Positions 27,490 to 37,639 of a stretch of DNA of 64,000 bases are shown piece after piece. How positions within the stretch are numbered: the first letter of the stretch is position 1; every line of letters begins with the position of its first letter. The notes below the pieces were generated by a model. That model made no database searches, had not been told where the DNA came from, and worked only from the letters and a program-made list of their open reading frames with translations. The stretch is from Microvirga aerophila (GTDB lineage Bacteria; Pseudomonadota; Alphaproteobacteria; Rhizobiales; Beijerinckiaceae), in assembly GCF_003332305.1 (NCBI RefSeq), contig NZ_QOIO01000022.1, positions 1 through 64,000 of the forward strand. Reading direction: 5' to 3'. The position numbers were made by a program, and so were the translations under genes.

Positions 27490-27921
27490 ATGATCCCGAT
27501 CGCATCTCTGTGGAGTCGAGCCGCTCAGCATGAGTGCCCGCTCCATGAACCAGGCCGCAGCCGTGTTCTCGTCGTTGAGGACGACCTGATGATTGGCGCT
27601 TTAGCAGCCGAGGCCTTGGACGAGGCTGGGTTTGCGGTCCTGACCGCCGCCAGTGCCGAGGAGGCCGAAGTCATCCTTGCTCAAGAGGCGATTGACGTCC
27701 TGTTCACCGATATCGACCTGGGCGGTCGGGATGGGTGTGACCTCGCCCAGCGGGCCCTCAGGGCACAGCCCGGACTTTCGGTCGTTTTTGCGTCGGGCCG
27801 CTCGCGAAGGTGCCATGGAGATCGCATTCCCGCAGGGGCGGCGTTTCTTGCCAAGCCCTACCGGTTGCCGCACCTGATCCAGGAACTCCACCGTGCGGCG
27901 CAAGGAAGGTCATTCTCGTAG
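27490..27921 (+). CDS. Response regulator receiver-domain protein
   Basis: A 143-residue stand-alone CheY-like receiver. The acidic pocket is in VLVVEDDLMIG, the phospho-acceptor Asp in VLFTDIDLGG and the conserved Lys in FLAKPYRLPHL. No output domain follows. Ser/Ala-rich SGRS replaces the usual Thr region. I chose the ATG at 27490 with AAGGAAGG upstream; a GTG start at 27430 is possible. Single-domain receivers next to no kinase are common in this order and often serve HWE/HisKA2 kinases elsewhere. Confidence 0.85.
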   Translation: MIPIASLWSRAAQHECPLHEPGRSRVLVVEDDLMIGALAAEALDEAGFAVLTAASAEEAEVILAQEAIDVLFTDIDLGGRDGCDLAQRALRAQPGLSVVFASGRSRRCHGDRIPAGAAFLAKPYRLPHLIQELHRAAQGRSFS

Positions 27922-27982
27922 CAGCCAGCATCGGACCCGCTGTGGCAGGGGCCGTCGCATTGTCACTCGAAGGGAGAAAGTT

Positions 27983-28306
27983 ATGCGCTTTGTACTCGCC
28001 GTTCTTGGATGTACATTCTTGATGACCTCCTCGGCCCTTGCTCAGGTGCCTGCCGAGGTCGAAGCGTGTCGCCTCTCCGGATTGACAGCCCTCAAGGAGC
28101 GGTCGCCGTCAATCGAACACCTGACGTTCGACATGGAGTCCCTCGCCATCTCCAAGGCGAACACGAGGGTCGAGGATACGCCGATCCGTATGGTGATCAT
28201 GGGCGAGGCCTATCTCCAGCGCGAAAAGAGCGACAAGCCGAACCGCTTCGTCTGCCTTGTCAGCGACAAGGGCAAGGTCGTGCTGACCTTCTTCACCGAG
28301 CAGTAG
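27983..28306 (+). CDS. Secreted hypothetical protein (107 aa)
   Basis: A small exported protein with a signal peptide (MRFVLAVLGCTFLMTSSALA). The mature part has two cysteines that could form a disulphide (EACRLSG and RFVCLVSDKGKV), with a beta-rich end. A good GGGAG precedes the ATG. I do not recognise the family. It lies 61 nt after the receiver gene. Confidence 0.75.
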   Translation: MRFVLAVLGCTFLMTSSALAQVPAEVEACRLSGLTALKERSPSIEHLTFDMESLAISKANTRVEDTPIRMVIMGEAYLQREKSDKPNRFVCLVSDKGKVVLTFFTEQ

Positions 28307-28448
28307 GCGCGCCTCTCCGGCTGTGCCATGGGACCGTATGAAGAACCCGGCCGATGCGATTGCTCGGAGGAAATGAGTGGCGACGATTGCCATGATGCGC
28401 AAGGCGCGAGAGGGGAAATATAAGGATTGCCTTCAGGACCTTGGCGAA

Positions 28449-28524
28449 TGGTGGGCCCGCCCGGACTCGAACCGGGAACCAGACCGTTATGAGCGGCCGG
28501 CTCTAACCATTGAGCTACAGGCCC
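28449..28524 (-). tRNA. tRNA-Ile(CAU), lysidine-type
   Basis: The minus strand folds as a cloverleaf: acceptor GGGCCTG with CGGGCCC, D-arm AGCTCAATGGTTAGAGC, anticodon loop CTCATAA (anticodon CAU), T-arm with GGTTCGAGTCC, and encoded CCA. The first acceptor pair is G-C, so it is not initiator tRNA. The body resembles alphaproteobacterial tRNA-Ile2, whose C34 is changed to lysidine by TilS to read AUA, more than elongator tRNA-Met. Confidence 0.88.
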
Positions 28525-28735
28525 TTCCAAGGAAGGCGAGGATTTGGGTCTCGCGGCAAAGGGGTGTTTGTCCCCTTCCATGACGGTTTGCTTCGAGCCG
28601 CCTCTGTTCTTGTGGCACATAAGAGCATCCGTCAAGCCGCTTTTGCCCAGGACCAGCCCCTGGGAAAGCCAGCGACGGTCACCCCGACTGGCCGGAACAC
28701 CCAGCGAGCGCCGGGTGAACCCTGACCCTCCCGGA

Positions 28736-29983
28736 TCAGGGCCTGAAGATCTCGATCTTGTCCTCGAAGCCTTCGACCGCATGAAGCCCCAGGGGCGTCG
28801 GATCGCCCCAAAGATGCTCGACGAAGGACTTCGACATCAGGAGAGGCTCGCCCAGGCGCTTGTTCAGGTCCGCGATGCGGCTGGCCAGATTGACGTCGCG
28901 CCCGATCACCGTGAAATCCAGGCGCTGGCCCGATCCCACATTGCCATAGGCCGCATCCCCATGATGCAGCGCGATGCCGATGCTGATCGGCACGGGGAAG
29001 CGTCCCTCGTTGTTGGCCGCCTGGATGCGGCGCAAAGCCTTGTTGGCGGCCGACAGGGCGGCTTGGGGCGCGCCGCCCGTATCGTCGCCCCGGTCCCGAA
29101 CGATGGCCAGCAGGCCGTCGCCCAGGTATTTCAGCACCTCCCCGCCTTCATCCTCGATGGGCGGCACGAGGCAGTCGAAGTAGTCGTTCAGGAGTTCGAC
29201 GGCGCTTTCCGGGCTCAGGGTCGAGGAGATGCGCGTATATTCACGCATATCCGCGAACAGGATGGCCGAACGGATGCGCGTGACCTGCCCGCGCTGGATC
29301 GCGCCCGACAGGATGGCCCGGTGCGGCTCGTCTCCCACGTAGATGCGCAGCACCTCGTCGAGCCGGCTGCTCGTGGCGCGCAGCTCCGTTACGAGCGCAA
29401 AGGACGGCATGACGAGACGCAGGATGGTCAGCGCCCGGTCGTCGAATCCTTTCGCCGACCTGGTCGCGAAGGAGATGCCGTTCTCGGCTCCATTGATGAA
29501 ATGGATCGGGACCACGAGGTAGTGGCGAAAGCCGGCCGACTTGAGCTCCGGAAGGATCGGGAAGAGATCATCCGGCGTCTCATTCAGATCGAGAAAGAGC
29601 CATTCCCCGGTCTTGCTTACATACGCGAAGGGACTTGCCTGGTAGACGGCCTCGCGCCGCTCGCCATGGGGCAGGTAACGCACCACCGTCCCCTCCCCGG
29701 GGGTCCAGAACCGGCCGATCCCGGCATATTCGGAGTGAAGGGCCTCGATGGCCGATGCGGCCCGATCGATGGGAAGGCCAAGCTCGATCAGCCTCTCGAT
29801 GAACCCGGTCATGACCGCATTCGGGTCGTCCATCCGGGAGCCGGTCGTGGTCAGCCAGTCCCGAAGGGCAATGACGCGCGAAAGGGTTTCCTGGTCGAGG
29901 CTCCGGGCGAGGCCGAGCATGTCGAGCGAAGGGGTCCGGGAGTCGGGGGATGGCTGCATAAGGCCAAGGTGGGTGGTGTCCAT
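28736..29983 (-). CDS. Class III adenylate/guanylate cyclase domain protein
   Basis: A 415-residue soluble protein. The N-terminal region (about 1-215) is an uncharacterised sensor. The C-terminal class III cyclase domain (about 235-400) has the metal-binding FADMREYTRISSTL and the second Asp in KYLGDGLLAIV, with the later GIALHHGDAAYGNVGS and LASRIADLNKRL. The substrate-specifying positions cannot be assigned safely, though bacterial homologues usually make cAMP. The ATG at 29983 has no obvious Shine-Dalgarno. Confidence 0.9.
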   Translation of the reverse strand: MDTTHLGLMQPSPDSRTPSLDMLGLARSLDQETLSRVIALRDWLTTTGSRMDDPNAVMTGFIERLIELGLPIDRAASAIEALHSEYAGIGRFWTPGEGTVVRYLPHGERREAVYQASPFAYVSKTGEWLFLDLNETPDDLFPILPELKSAGFRHYLVVPIHFINGAENGISFATRSAKGFDDRALTILRLVMPSFALVTELRATSSRLDEVLRIYVGDEPHRAILSGAIQRGQVTRIRSAILFADMREYTRISSTLSPESAVELLNDYFDCLVPPIEDEGGEVLKYLGDGLLAIVRDRGDDTGGAPQAALSAANKALRRIQAANNEGRFPVPISIGIALHHGDAAYGNVGSGQRLDFTVIGRDVNLASRIADLNKRLGEPLLMSKSFVEHLWGDPTPLGLHAVEGFEDKIEIFRP

Positions 29984-30041
29984 TGCTGCTGCAAGCCGCT
30001 TGAAACGATGGGCCCGGAAAAACCCGGCAGGTGGTCATGCT

Positions 30042-30087
30042 CGCATTTTCAGGCGGAAAGTTGGTTTTCACCTTGCCTGAAAATGCG
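30042..30087. promoter_or_regulatory. Perfect 13-bp inverted repeat ahead of the TIGR02466 gene
   Basis: CGCATTTTCAGGC at 30042-30054 and its exact reverse complement at 30075-30087 are separated by 20 nt. The second arm ends 13 bp before the start codon of the oxygenase gene, in the 117-bp region divergent with the cyclase gene. Position and symmetry favour an operator for a dimeric regulator, or a 5' leader hairpin. Confidence 0.5.
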
Positions 30088-30100
30088 CTAGATCCCAGCC

Positions 30101-30721
30101 ATGGCACAAATTGATACTCTTTTCGTCACCAAGATCTACCGCGCGGAACTCGCCGGCGACAGGGCCGAGCGCCTCAATGCCGAGCTTGAGGCGGCCTGCC
30201 TGTCCATTGCCGAGGACGACGAGGCCGGCCAGCGCTGGTGCGCGAAGAACAGCTATCCGGGCTACACCTCCTACGCGTCGCTCAACGACCTGCCCTGGCG
30301 GGTGCCGGTGTTCGGCGAGTTGCTGAAGGCCCTCAACGCCCATGTGACGGCCTACGCCAAGGAGCTCGAATTCGACCTCAAGGGCCGCAAGCTCGTCATC
30401 GACAGCCTCTGGATCAACATTCTACCACCAGGCGGCGTCCACACCTCGCACATCCACCCACATTCGGTGGTGAGCGGCACCTACTACGTGACGGTTCCGG
30501 AGGGGGCGAGCGCCCTCAAGCTCGAGGATCCGCGTCTCGGCTTCATGATGGCGGCCCCGCCCCGCAAGGCGAAGGCCAAGCCCGAGAACCGGCAATTCGC
30601 CTATATGAAGCCCAATCCCGGCACCGTGCTGTTGTGGGAAAGCTGGCTGCGCCACGAAGTTCCGGTGAACGAGGCGGAGAGCGAGCGCATCAGCATCAGC
30701 TTCAATTACAACTGGCAGTAA
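30101..30721 (+). CDS. TIGR02466 family protein, putative 2OG-Fe(II) oxygenase
   Basis: A 206-residue soluble protein. The double-stranded beta-helix core shows HTSHIHPHSVVSGTYYV (iron-binding His residues) and a later RHEVPVNEAESERISISFNY with the second His and a 2-oxoglutarate-binding Arg. This is the layout of TIGR02466 proteins, putative oxygenases of unknown substrate common in alphaproteobacteria and marine viruses. The gene stands alone under a palindromic upstream region. Confidence 0.9.
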   Translation: MAQIDTLFVTKIYRAELAGDRAERLNAELEAACLSIAEDDEAGQRWCAKNSYPGYTSYASLNDLPWRVPVFGELLKALNAHVTAYAKELEFDLKGRKLVIDSLWINILPPGGVHTSHIHPHSVVSGTYYVTVPEGASALKLEDPRLGFMMAAPPRKAKAKPENRQFAYMKPNPGTVLLWESWLRHEVPVNEAESERISISFNYNWQ

Positions 30722-30763
30722 CCGAAGCGTTCCGCCCATCGCCGAAAGGCCGCTCAGAACGCC

Positions 30764-31987
30764 TCAGCCCTCGCGGCCCTTCGGCTTCTCGTGCGGCAGG
30801 AAGTAGGTCAGCAGGCCGATGGCCGGGAGGAAGGAGCAGACGTGATAGACGGTCTCGATACTGGTCTTGTCGGCCAGCTCGCCCAACAGCGCGGCTCCGA
30901 GCCCTCCCATGCCGAACGAGAGGCCGAAGAACAGGCCCGAGATCACGCCCACCCGGCCGGGCACGAGTTCCGTCGCATAGACCAGGATGGCTGAGAACGC
31001 CGAGGACAGGATCAGGCCGATCACGATGCTCAGCACCCCGGTCCAGAACAGGTTGGCGTAGGGCAGAGCCAGGGTGAACGGCAACACGCCGAGGATCGAG
31101 ATCCAGATCACGTATTTGCGCCCGATCCTGTCGCCGATCGGCCCGCCCAGAACCGTGCCGGCCGCGATGGCGCCCAGGAACACGAAGAGGTAGACCTGCG
31201 CATCCTGAACCGTGAGCTGAAACTTCGCCATGAGATAGAACGTGAAGTAGCTCGTGATGCTGGCCGTGTAGAAGTTCTTCGAGAAGACGAGCAGCATGAG
31301 GATCGTGATCGCCCAGGCGATGCGTTTCCGCGAATGCACAGGCTTGACAGCCTCCGGCCGCGACTTGTCCTTCAGGGCGACGAGCTTCGCCTGATACCAG
31401 CGCCCCACGTTGAACAGGATGATCATCGCCAGCAGGGCGACGATCGAGAACCACGCGATGCTGGGCTGCCCCATGGGAACGACGATGAAAGCCGCCAGCA
31501 GCGGCCCGATGGCCGTGCCGGCATTGCCGCCGACCTGGAAGACTGATTGCGCCATCCCATGCTGGCCTCCGGACGCCATCCGGGCGACGCGCGACGATTC
31601 CGGATGGAACACGGACGAGCCCAGGCCCACCAGAGCCGCGCCCAGAAGCAGCATCGGAAAGGTATGGGCCTGCGAGAGGATCAGCAGGCCCACCAGGGAG
31701 AACCCCATGCCCACCACCAGGGAGAACGGGCGCGGCCTCCTGTCGGTGTAGTAACCGACGACGGGCTGGAGGAGCGACGCGGTGATCTGGAACGTCAGGG
31801 TCAGAAGCCCGATCTGCCCGAAATCGAGCCGGAACGACTCCTTCAGGATCGGATAGATCGCCGGAAGCAGCGACTGGATCAGGTCGTTCAGGAGATGCGA
31901 AACGCTTACGGCGGCCAGGACCGGAACGGCAACCCTCTCGGCCACGTTCTGCGGGGCGGCGGTCAGGGCAGGCGATCTGGTGTCCAT
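30764..31987 (-). CDS. MFS transporter, fosmidomycin-resistance (Fsr) type
   Basis: A 407-residue inner-membrane transporter with 12 predicted helices in two halves. The blocks SHLLNDLIQSLLPAIYP and VVGYYTDRRPRPFSLV (MFS motif A region) and GLGSSVFHPESSRVARMASG are characteristic of the Fsr efflux subfamily. It would export drugs or small metabolites by proton antiport. It is convergent with the oxygenase gene and has no adjacent regulator. Confidence 0.92.
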   Translation of the reverse strand: MDTRSPALTAAPQNVAERVAVPVLAAVSVSHLLNDLIQSLLPAIYPILKESFRLDFGQIGLLTLTFQITASLLQPVVGYYTDRRPRPFSLVVGMGFSLVGLLILSQAHTFPMLLLGAALVGLGSSVFHPESSRVARMASGGQHGMAQSVFQVGGNAGTAIGPLLAAFIVVPMGQPSIAWFSIVALLAMIILFNVGRWYQAKLVALKDKSRPEAVKPVHSRKRIAWAITILMLLVFSKNFYTASITSYFTFYLMAKFQLTVQDAQVYLFVFLGAIAAGTVLGGPIGDRIGRKYVIWISILGVLPFTLALPYANLFWTGVLSIVIGLILSSAFSAILVYATELVPGRVGVISGLFFGLSFGMGGLGAALLGELADKTSIETVYHVCSFLPAIGLLTYFLPHEKPKGREG

Positions 31988-32146
31988 TGGCGTCTTTTCC
32001 GGCAGCCGGTCTTGATGCCGGCAAACTAAGCACTTGCTGGTTGTCTATAGACCAGAACTGCTGCTCGATCTCCACCTCGTGCTGCAAAGCTGGGTTGTGA
32101 GGCGGACATCCCGCCGGATCGGAACAGAACGGGCGACCGCAGGCCT

Positions 32147-32623
32147 TTAGCGCTCCTTCTCGTCCCATTCGTAGACGCGCTCGGGCCCGTCCGCGTAATC
32201 GGCCGTCTCCTCCTCAACCTCGTGGAACGTGATCTTGATCTGGGGCACGACGCTCTCGTCGCCCTGCTGGATGCGCTCGAAGCGCATGAGGTCGTAATAG
32301 GCGCAGCGCGAGCGGTTGGGATAGGACCGGCAGACCGTAGGCCTCGCATGATAGACGGTGCAGCCGCGGGTCTTCTGGTCGAGGAACTCGCAGGTCTTCT
32401 CGAAGATGACGTCCTTCACCTTCTTCAGGACGCGCTCGCCCTCGTAGTCGGCCGTGTAGCGTTGCGTCGCCTCCTCGGGCGAGACGCCGAAATGCTTTGC
32501 CAGCCTGTTGATGTCACGCTTGTTGACGCCGACGCGCTCGTAAACGGAGCAGCAGAAAGCCGGGCACTTGTTGCAGTCGAAATAGACGCGAGGCTGATCG
32601 TCCTTGATGACTTTTTCGGCCAT
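32147..32623 (-). CDS. YkgJ family cysteine cluster protein
   Basis: A 158-residue protein with the YkgJ/CxxC cluster signature: FDCNKCPAFCCSVYE near the start and GCTVYHARPTVCRSYPNRSRC in the middle, giving eight cysteines likely to bind zinc or iron. The ATG at 32623 has GGAAGGGA at good spacing; a GTG two codons earlier is possible. The molecular role of the family is not established. Confidence 0.92.
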   Translation of the reverse strand: MAEKVIKDDQPRVYFDCNKCPAFCCSVYERVGVNKRDINRLAKHFGVSPEEATQRYTADYEGERVLKKVKDVIFEKTCEFLDQKTRGCTVYHARPTVCRSYPNRSRCAYYDLMRFERIQQGDESVVPQIKITFHEVEEETADYADGPERVYEWDEKER

Positions 32624-32875
32624 GCGCACTCCCTTCCGACCCGATCAGGGTATCATGGGGGCCTGACACACTCTTTCAAGAGACCGAGCCTGACGAACCT
32701 CTCTGCGACCGGCGGTTTCAACAGCTTCCCGCCTGCGCCGGAATGTCGGCGTCGGGCGGCAGCCTGACGACGGTTGTTGTGAAGCCGCGCTCATCCGTCA
32801 CAATCCCGTGCGGTGCATTGCCGTTCCGTCGATCCTTACCATCTCGGTGAAGTTCGAACGGAATCGCCCAACTGC

Positions 32876-33961
32876 ATGAATTCGATCCTTCGCTTCGCCC
32901 GCCAGACCGTCGGCGTCCTGCTCGTCGCCATGCATGGATCGGCCTTCGGGGCCATGGCGGCCCCGCTGCCGGGAGTTCAGGCGCACGCTGCCTCCCAGCC
33001 TGACATGGCGTTGATCGACAAGGCGGTCGAGCAGGCGAGAACCCTTGAAAACCTTCATGCGTTGATCGTGTCCCACAATGGGAGCGTCGTGACCGAACAG
33101 GTCTTTCGCGGGCCCGCGCTCGACCGGGCCGTGAACATCAAGTCCGCGTCAAAGACCATCATGTCGGCCCTTGTCGGGATCGCCATCGAGAGGAAAATCC
33201 TGAACGGGGTCGATCAGCCCATCGGCAGCGTTCTGCAAGCGAGCATTCCCAAGGAAGCCGACGAGCGGGTCGGCGCGATCACCGTCGGCAACCTGCTCTC
33301 CATGCAGGCCGGGCTGGAGCGGACTTCGGGCCGAAACTACGGCTCCTGGATCAGCAGCGGCAACTGGGTGCGCGATGCGCTGTCGCGGCCGTTCGTCGAC
33401 GAGCCTGGCGGGCGGATGCTCTACTCCACCGGCAGCACGCATCTGTTGTCCGCGATCCTGACTCGGGCGTCGAAGCGCAGCACTCTCGAGCTTGCCCGCG
33501 ACTGGCTCGGCGAACCTCTCGACATCACGGTTCCGCCCTGGACCCGCGATCCGCAGGGCATCTTCCTCGGCGGCAACGAAATGGCCCTCTCGCCACGCGC
33601 GCTCCTGCGCTTCGGGGAGATGTATCGCCTTGGCGGAACGATCGACGGCAAGCGGGTCGTGCCGGAAAGCTGGATCAAGGAATCCTGGACACCGCGCACG
33701 GCTTCGCCCTTCACCGGCGATGCTTACGGCTACGGCTGGTTCATCAAGGACGTGCGCGGGCATCCGGTCTATTACGCCTGGGGCTATGGCGGGCAGATGC
33801 TCTATGTGGCGCCGAGCCTTGGCCTCACGGTCGTCATGACGTCAAATTCGACGCAGCCGTCGCGACAGGGCGGCTACAGGGACCAGCTTCACGCTCTCCT
33901 GACGGATGCCATCATTCCGGCAGTTGCAGGCCTGAACGCCGCGTCCACGAACGTGAACTAG
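32876..33961 (+). CDS. Serine hydrolase of the beta-lactamase (class C/CubicO) family
   Basis: A 361-residue exported enzyme with a signal peptide (about 1-38). The nucleophile motif SxxK is SASK in IKSASKTIMSA, the second motif is YST (MLYSTGSTH) and the third region is near YGGQMLYVAP. The fold is that of penicillin-binding proteins, class C beta-lactamases and EstB esterases; a non-beta-lactam ester or peptide substrate is likely. Its stop codon overlaps that of the convergent lrgB-like gene in the tetramer CTAG. Confidence 0.88.
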   Translation: MNSILRFARQTVGVLLVAMHGSAFGAMAAPLPGVQAHAASQPDMALIDKAVEQARTLENLHALIVSHNGSVVTEQVFRGPALDRAVNIKSASKTIMSALVGIAIERKILNGVDQPIGSVLQASIPKEADERVGAITVGNLLSMQAGLERTSGRNYGSWISSGNWVRDALSRPFVDEPGGRMLYSTGSTHLLSAILTRASKRSTLELARDWLGEPLDITVPPWTRDPQGIFLGGNEMALSPRALLRFGEMYRLGGTIDGKRVVPESWIKESWTPRTASPFTGDAYGYGWFIKDVRGHPVYYAWGYGGQMLYVAPSLGLTVVMTSNSTQPSRQGGYRDQLHALLTDAIIPAVAGLNAASTNVN

Positions 33962-34683
33962 TCAGCTGTCAAAAGCCGCAGCACGAAGGGCAGCAGGAGC
34001 GCGGTGACGAGCGCATTGAGCCCCATGGCGATGCCCGCGAAGGTTCCCGCAAGGGAGTTGACCTGGAACGCTCTGGCGGTGCCGATCCCGTGCGACGCCA
34101 GTCCCACCGCAAAGCCGCGGGCCCGCCAGTCCTTCATGCGCAACGCGTTCATGAGCGGCGTGACCATGATGGAGCCGATGACGCCGGTGAGCATGATCAG
34201 GATCGCCGTGAGGGCCGGATCGCCGCCCAGCGTCTCGGTGATGCCCATGCCGACTGGAGCGGTGACCGATTTGGGCGCGAGCGATATGAGGATGGTCTCG
34301 GGCATGCCGAAAAGCTCGGCAACCCAGACGGCTGAAACAATCGCCGTCACGGACCCGAAGACGAGCGCCACCATCATGGGCAGGATGGCGCGCAGCACCA
34401 CGCGCCGGTTCTCATACAGCGGAATGGCAAGCGCGACGGTGGCGGGGCCGAGCAGGAAATGCACGAACTTCGCGCCTTCGAAATAGACCGGATAGGACGT
34501 GCCCGTCGCCCAGAGCACAAGCGCAACCGTTACAACGGACATCAGGACGGGATTGCACAAGGGGTGCCGACGAAACGTCATCGAGATGCGATCAGCAATC
34601 ACATAGGCCGCAAGCGTGACCGTGAGCCAGAGCAGCGGGCTTTGCGAAAGATAGACCCAGAGCGAGAAGGACGGATCAGTCAT
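33958..34683 (-). CDS. LrgB family membrane protein
   Basis: A 241-residue polytopic membrane protein of the LrgB/CidB family, with about 7 helices and the hallmark APKSVTAPVGMGITETLGG. In other bacteria, LrgAB-type pairs act in murein hydrolase control, programmed lysis or export of small acids such as pyruvate or glycolate. The ATG at 34683 overlaps the end of the LrgA-type gene by 8 nt (ATGACTGA), so the pair is translationally coupled. It ends in a CTAG shared with the opposite gene. Confidence 0.93.
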   Translation of the reverse strand: MTDPSFSLWVYLSQSPLLWLTVTLAAYVIADRISMTFRRHPLCNPVLMSVVTVALVLWATGTSYPVYFEGAKFVHFLLGPATVALAIPLYENRRVVLRAILPMMVALVFGSVTAIVSAVWVAELFGMPETILISLAPKSVTAPVGMGITETLGGDPALTAILIMLTGVIGSIMVTPLMNALRMKDWRARGFAVGLASHGIGTARAFQVNSLAGTFAGIAMGLNALVTALLLPFVLRLLTAD

Positions 34684-35077
34684 GGGTCGCGCCCTGCCGT
34701 TCAGTCTCGATGGATGAACCACTGAGCCGCGACACGACCACGAAGGTCACCACTGTCACGACAAGGGTGACGAAGGTCGAAACCACGAGGGCAACCACGA
34801 GACCAAGCCCGTACTGCGCCACCACGTCGAGCCTTTGAACGACGCCGACGCTGGCCGGAATGAACAGGAGCGACAGGTGCGCGAGCAATCCCTTGCCGGT
34901 GGAATCCAGCGTCTTACCGAATTCCGGAAGCTTCGCCCTGATGCGGTCGCGCAGGCCCAGGAAAATCAGCAGGAACACCATCCCGAGCACGGGCCCGGGC
35001 ACAAGCCAGCCGAGACCGCGTGTAACGGCCTCGCCGAGAAGCTGGCAGAGCAGGATGATGGTCAGGCTTGGGATCAT
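34676..35077 (-). CDS. LrgA/CidA family holin-like protein
   Basis: A 133-residue membrane protein with four helices. The opening block LTIILLCQLLGEAVTRGL and PGPVLGMVFLLIFLGL match the LrgA/CidA family, as does LLFIPASVGVV. It pairs with the overlapping LrgB gene. Its own start overlaps the stop of the preceding small zinc-ribbon gene (ATGA), so the three genes form one tightly coupled unit. Confidence 0.92.
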   Translation of the reverse strand: MIPSLTIILLCQLLGEAVTRGLGWLVPGPVLGMVFLLIFLGLRDRIRAKLPEFGKTLDSTGKGLLAHLSLLFIPASVGVVQRLDVVAQYGLGLVVALVVSTFVTLVVTVVTFVVVSRLSGSSIETERQGATHD

Positions 35078-35382
35078 GCAGGTACGACTTCAGGGTTGCT
35101 GCCGCAGTTGGGACATGAAGTTGTTCGCCGCGGGAAATAGCGAACCTTACATGTTGGACAGCTCTCGACGACATCCACGTGGGCATGGAAATTGTCCCAG
35201 TCCATCATCGCTTCATGAATCTCTACAGCGGTCTCAAGGGACTCGGACTGGATCCGATGGAGAAAGACGGGCTCTTTCAACCAGCCTCCGATTGCTCGCA
35301 ACCGCGTGACTTCGCTCAGAGATGTGAGAGCAATGCTATGATCAGCCCCGTCATACCACGCTTCAAAGGTTTCCTTGTCCAA
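35074..35382 (-). CDS. Small zinc-ribbon hypothetical protein (102 aa)
   Basis: A soluble protein with a C-terminal zinc ribbon (CPTCKVRYF, then CPNCGSNP) and an N-terminal helical part (FEAWYDGADHSIALTSLSE). I do not recognise the family. The best start is an unusual TTG at 35382 (then GAC AAG), with GAGG 8-10 nt upstream. Its stop overlaps the start of the LrgA-type gene by four bases, suggesting that it regulates or assists the LrgAB pair. Confidence 0.75.
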   Translation of the reverse strand: MDKETFEAWYDGADHSIALTSLSEVTRLRAIGGWLKEPVFLHRIQSESLETAVEIHEAMMDWDNFHAHVDVVESCPTCKVRYFPRRTTSCPNCGSNPEVVPA

Positions 35383-35414
35383 GCGTCTGCCTCGGAAAGT
35401 TTAGCTGCTCCTAA

Positions 35415-35439
35415 GAAAAAGGCGACCCGGAGGCCGCCT
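35415..35439 (-). terminator. Rho-independent terminator of rpoD
   Basis: On the minus strand, GGCGGC pairs with GTCGCC (one G-U pair) around a short loop and is followed by five T, 11 nt after the rpoD stop. This is a canonical intrinsic terminator. Confidence 0.85.
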
Positions 35440-35449
35440 TTCAATTCTC

Positions 35450-37447
<1,998 letters not shown>

Positions 37448-37639
37448 GCTGTTGCTCTACTCCGGCGCCCCACCGGACCTCTCGCGAAGACCGATAATGC
37501 GCGAATGGGCGGCAAAGCTGATCGCTCCGGCCACCCGAATCTCGTTCCCAAACATAAAACAGTGAGTCGCTTGACTAACCGTTAACCATCCCCTGCTCAA
37601 ACCGCAGCGCTCCACCCTTGCCGCGCCCCTGCCCGAAGG

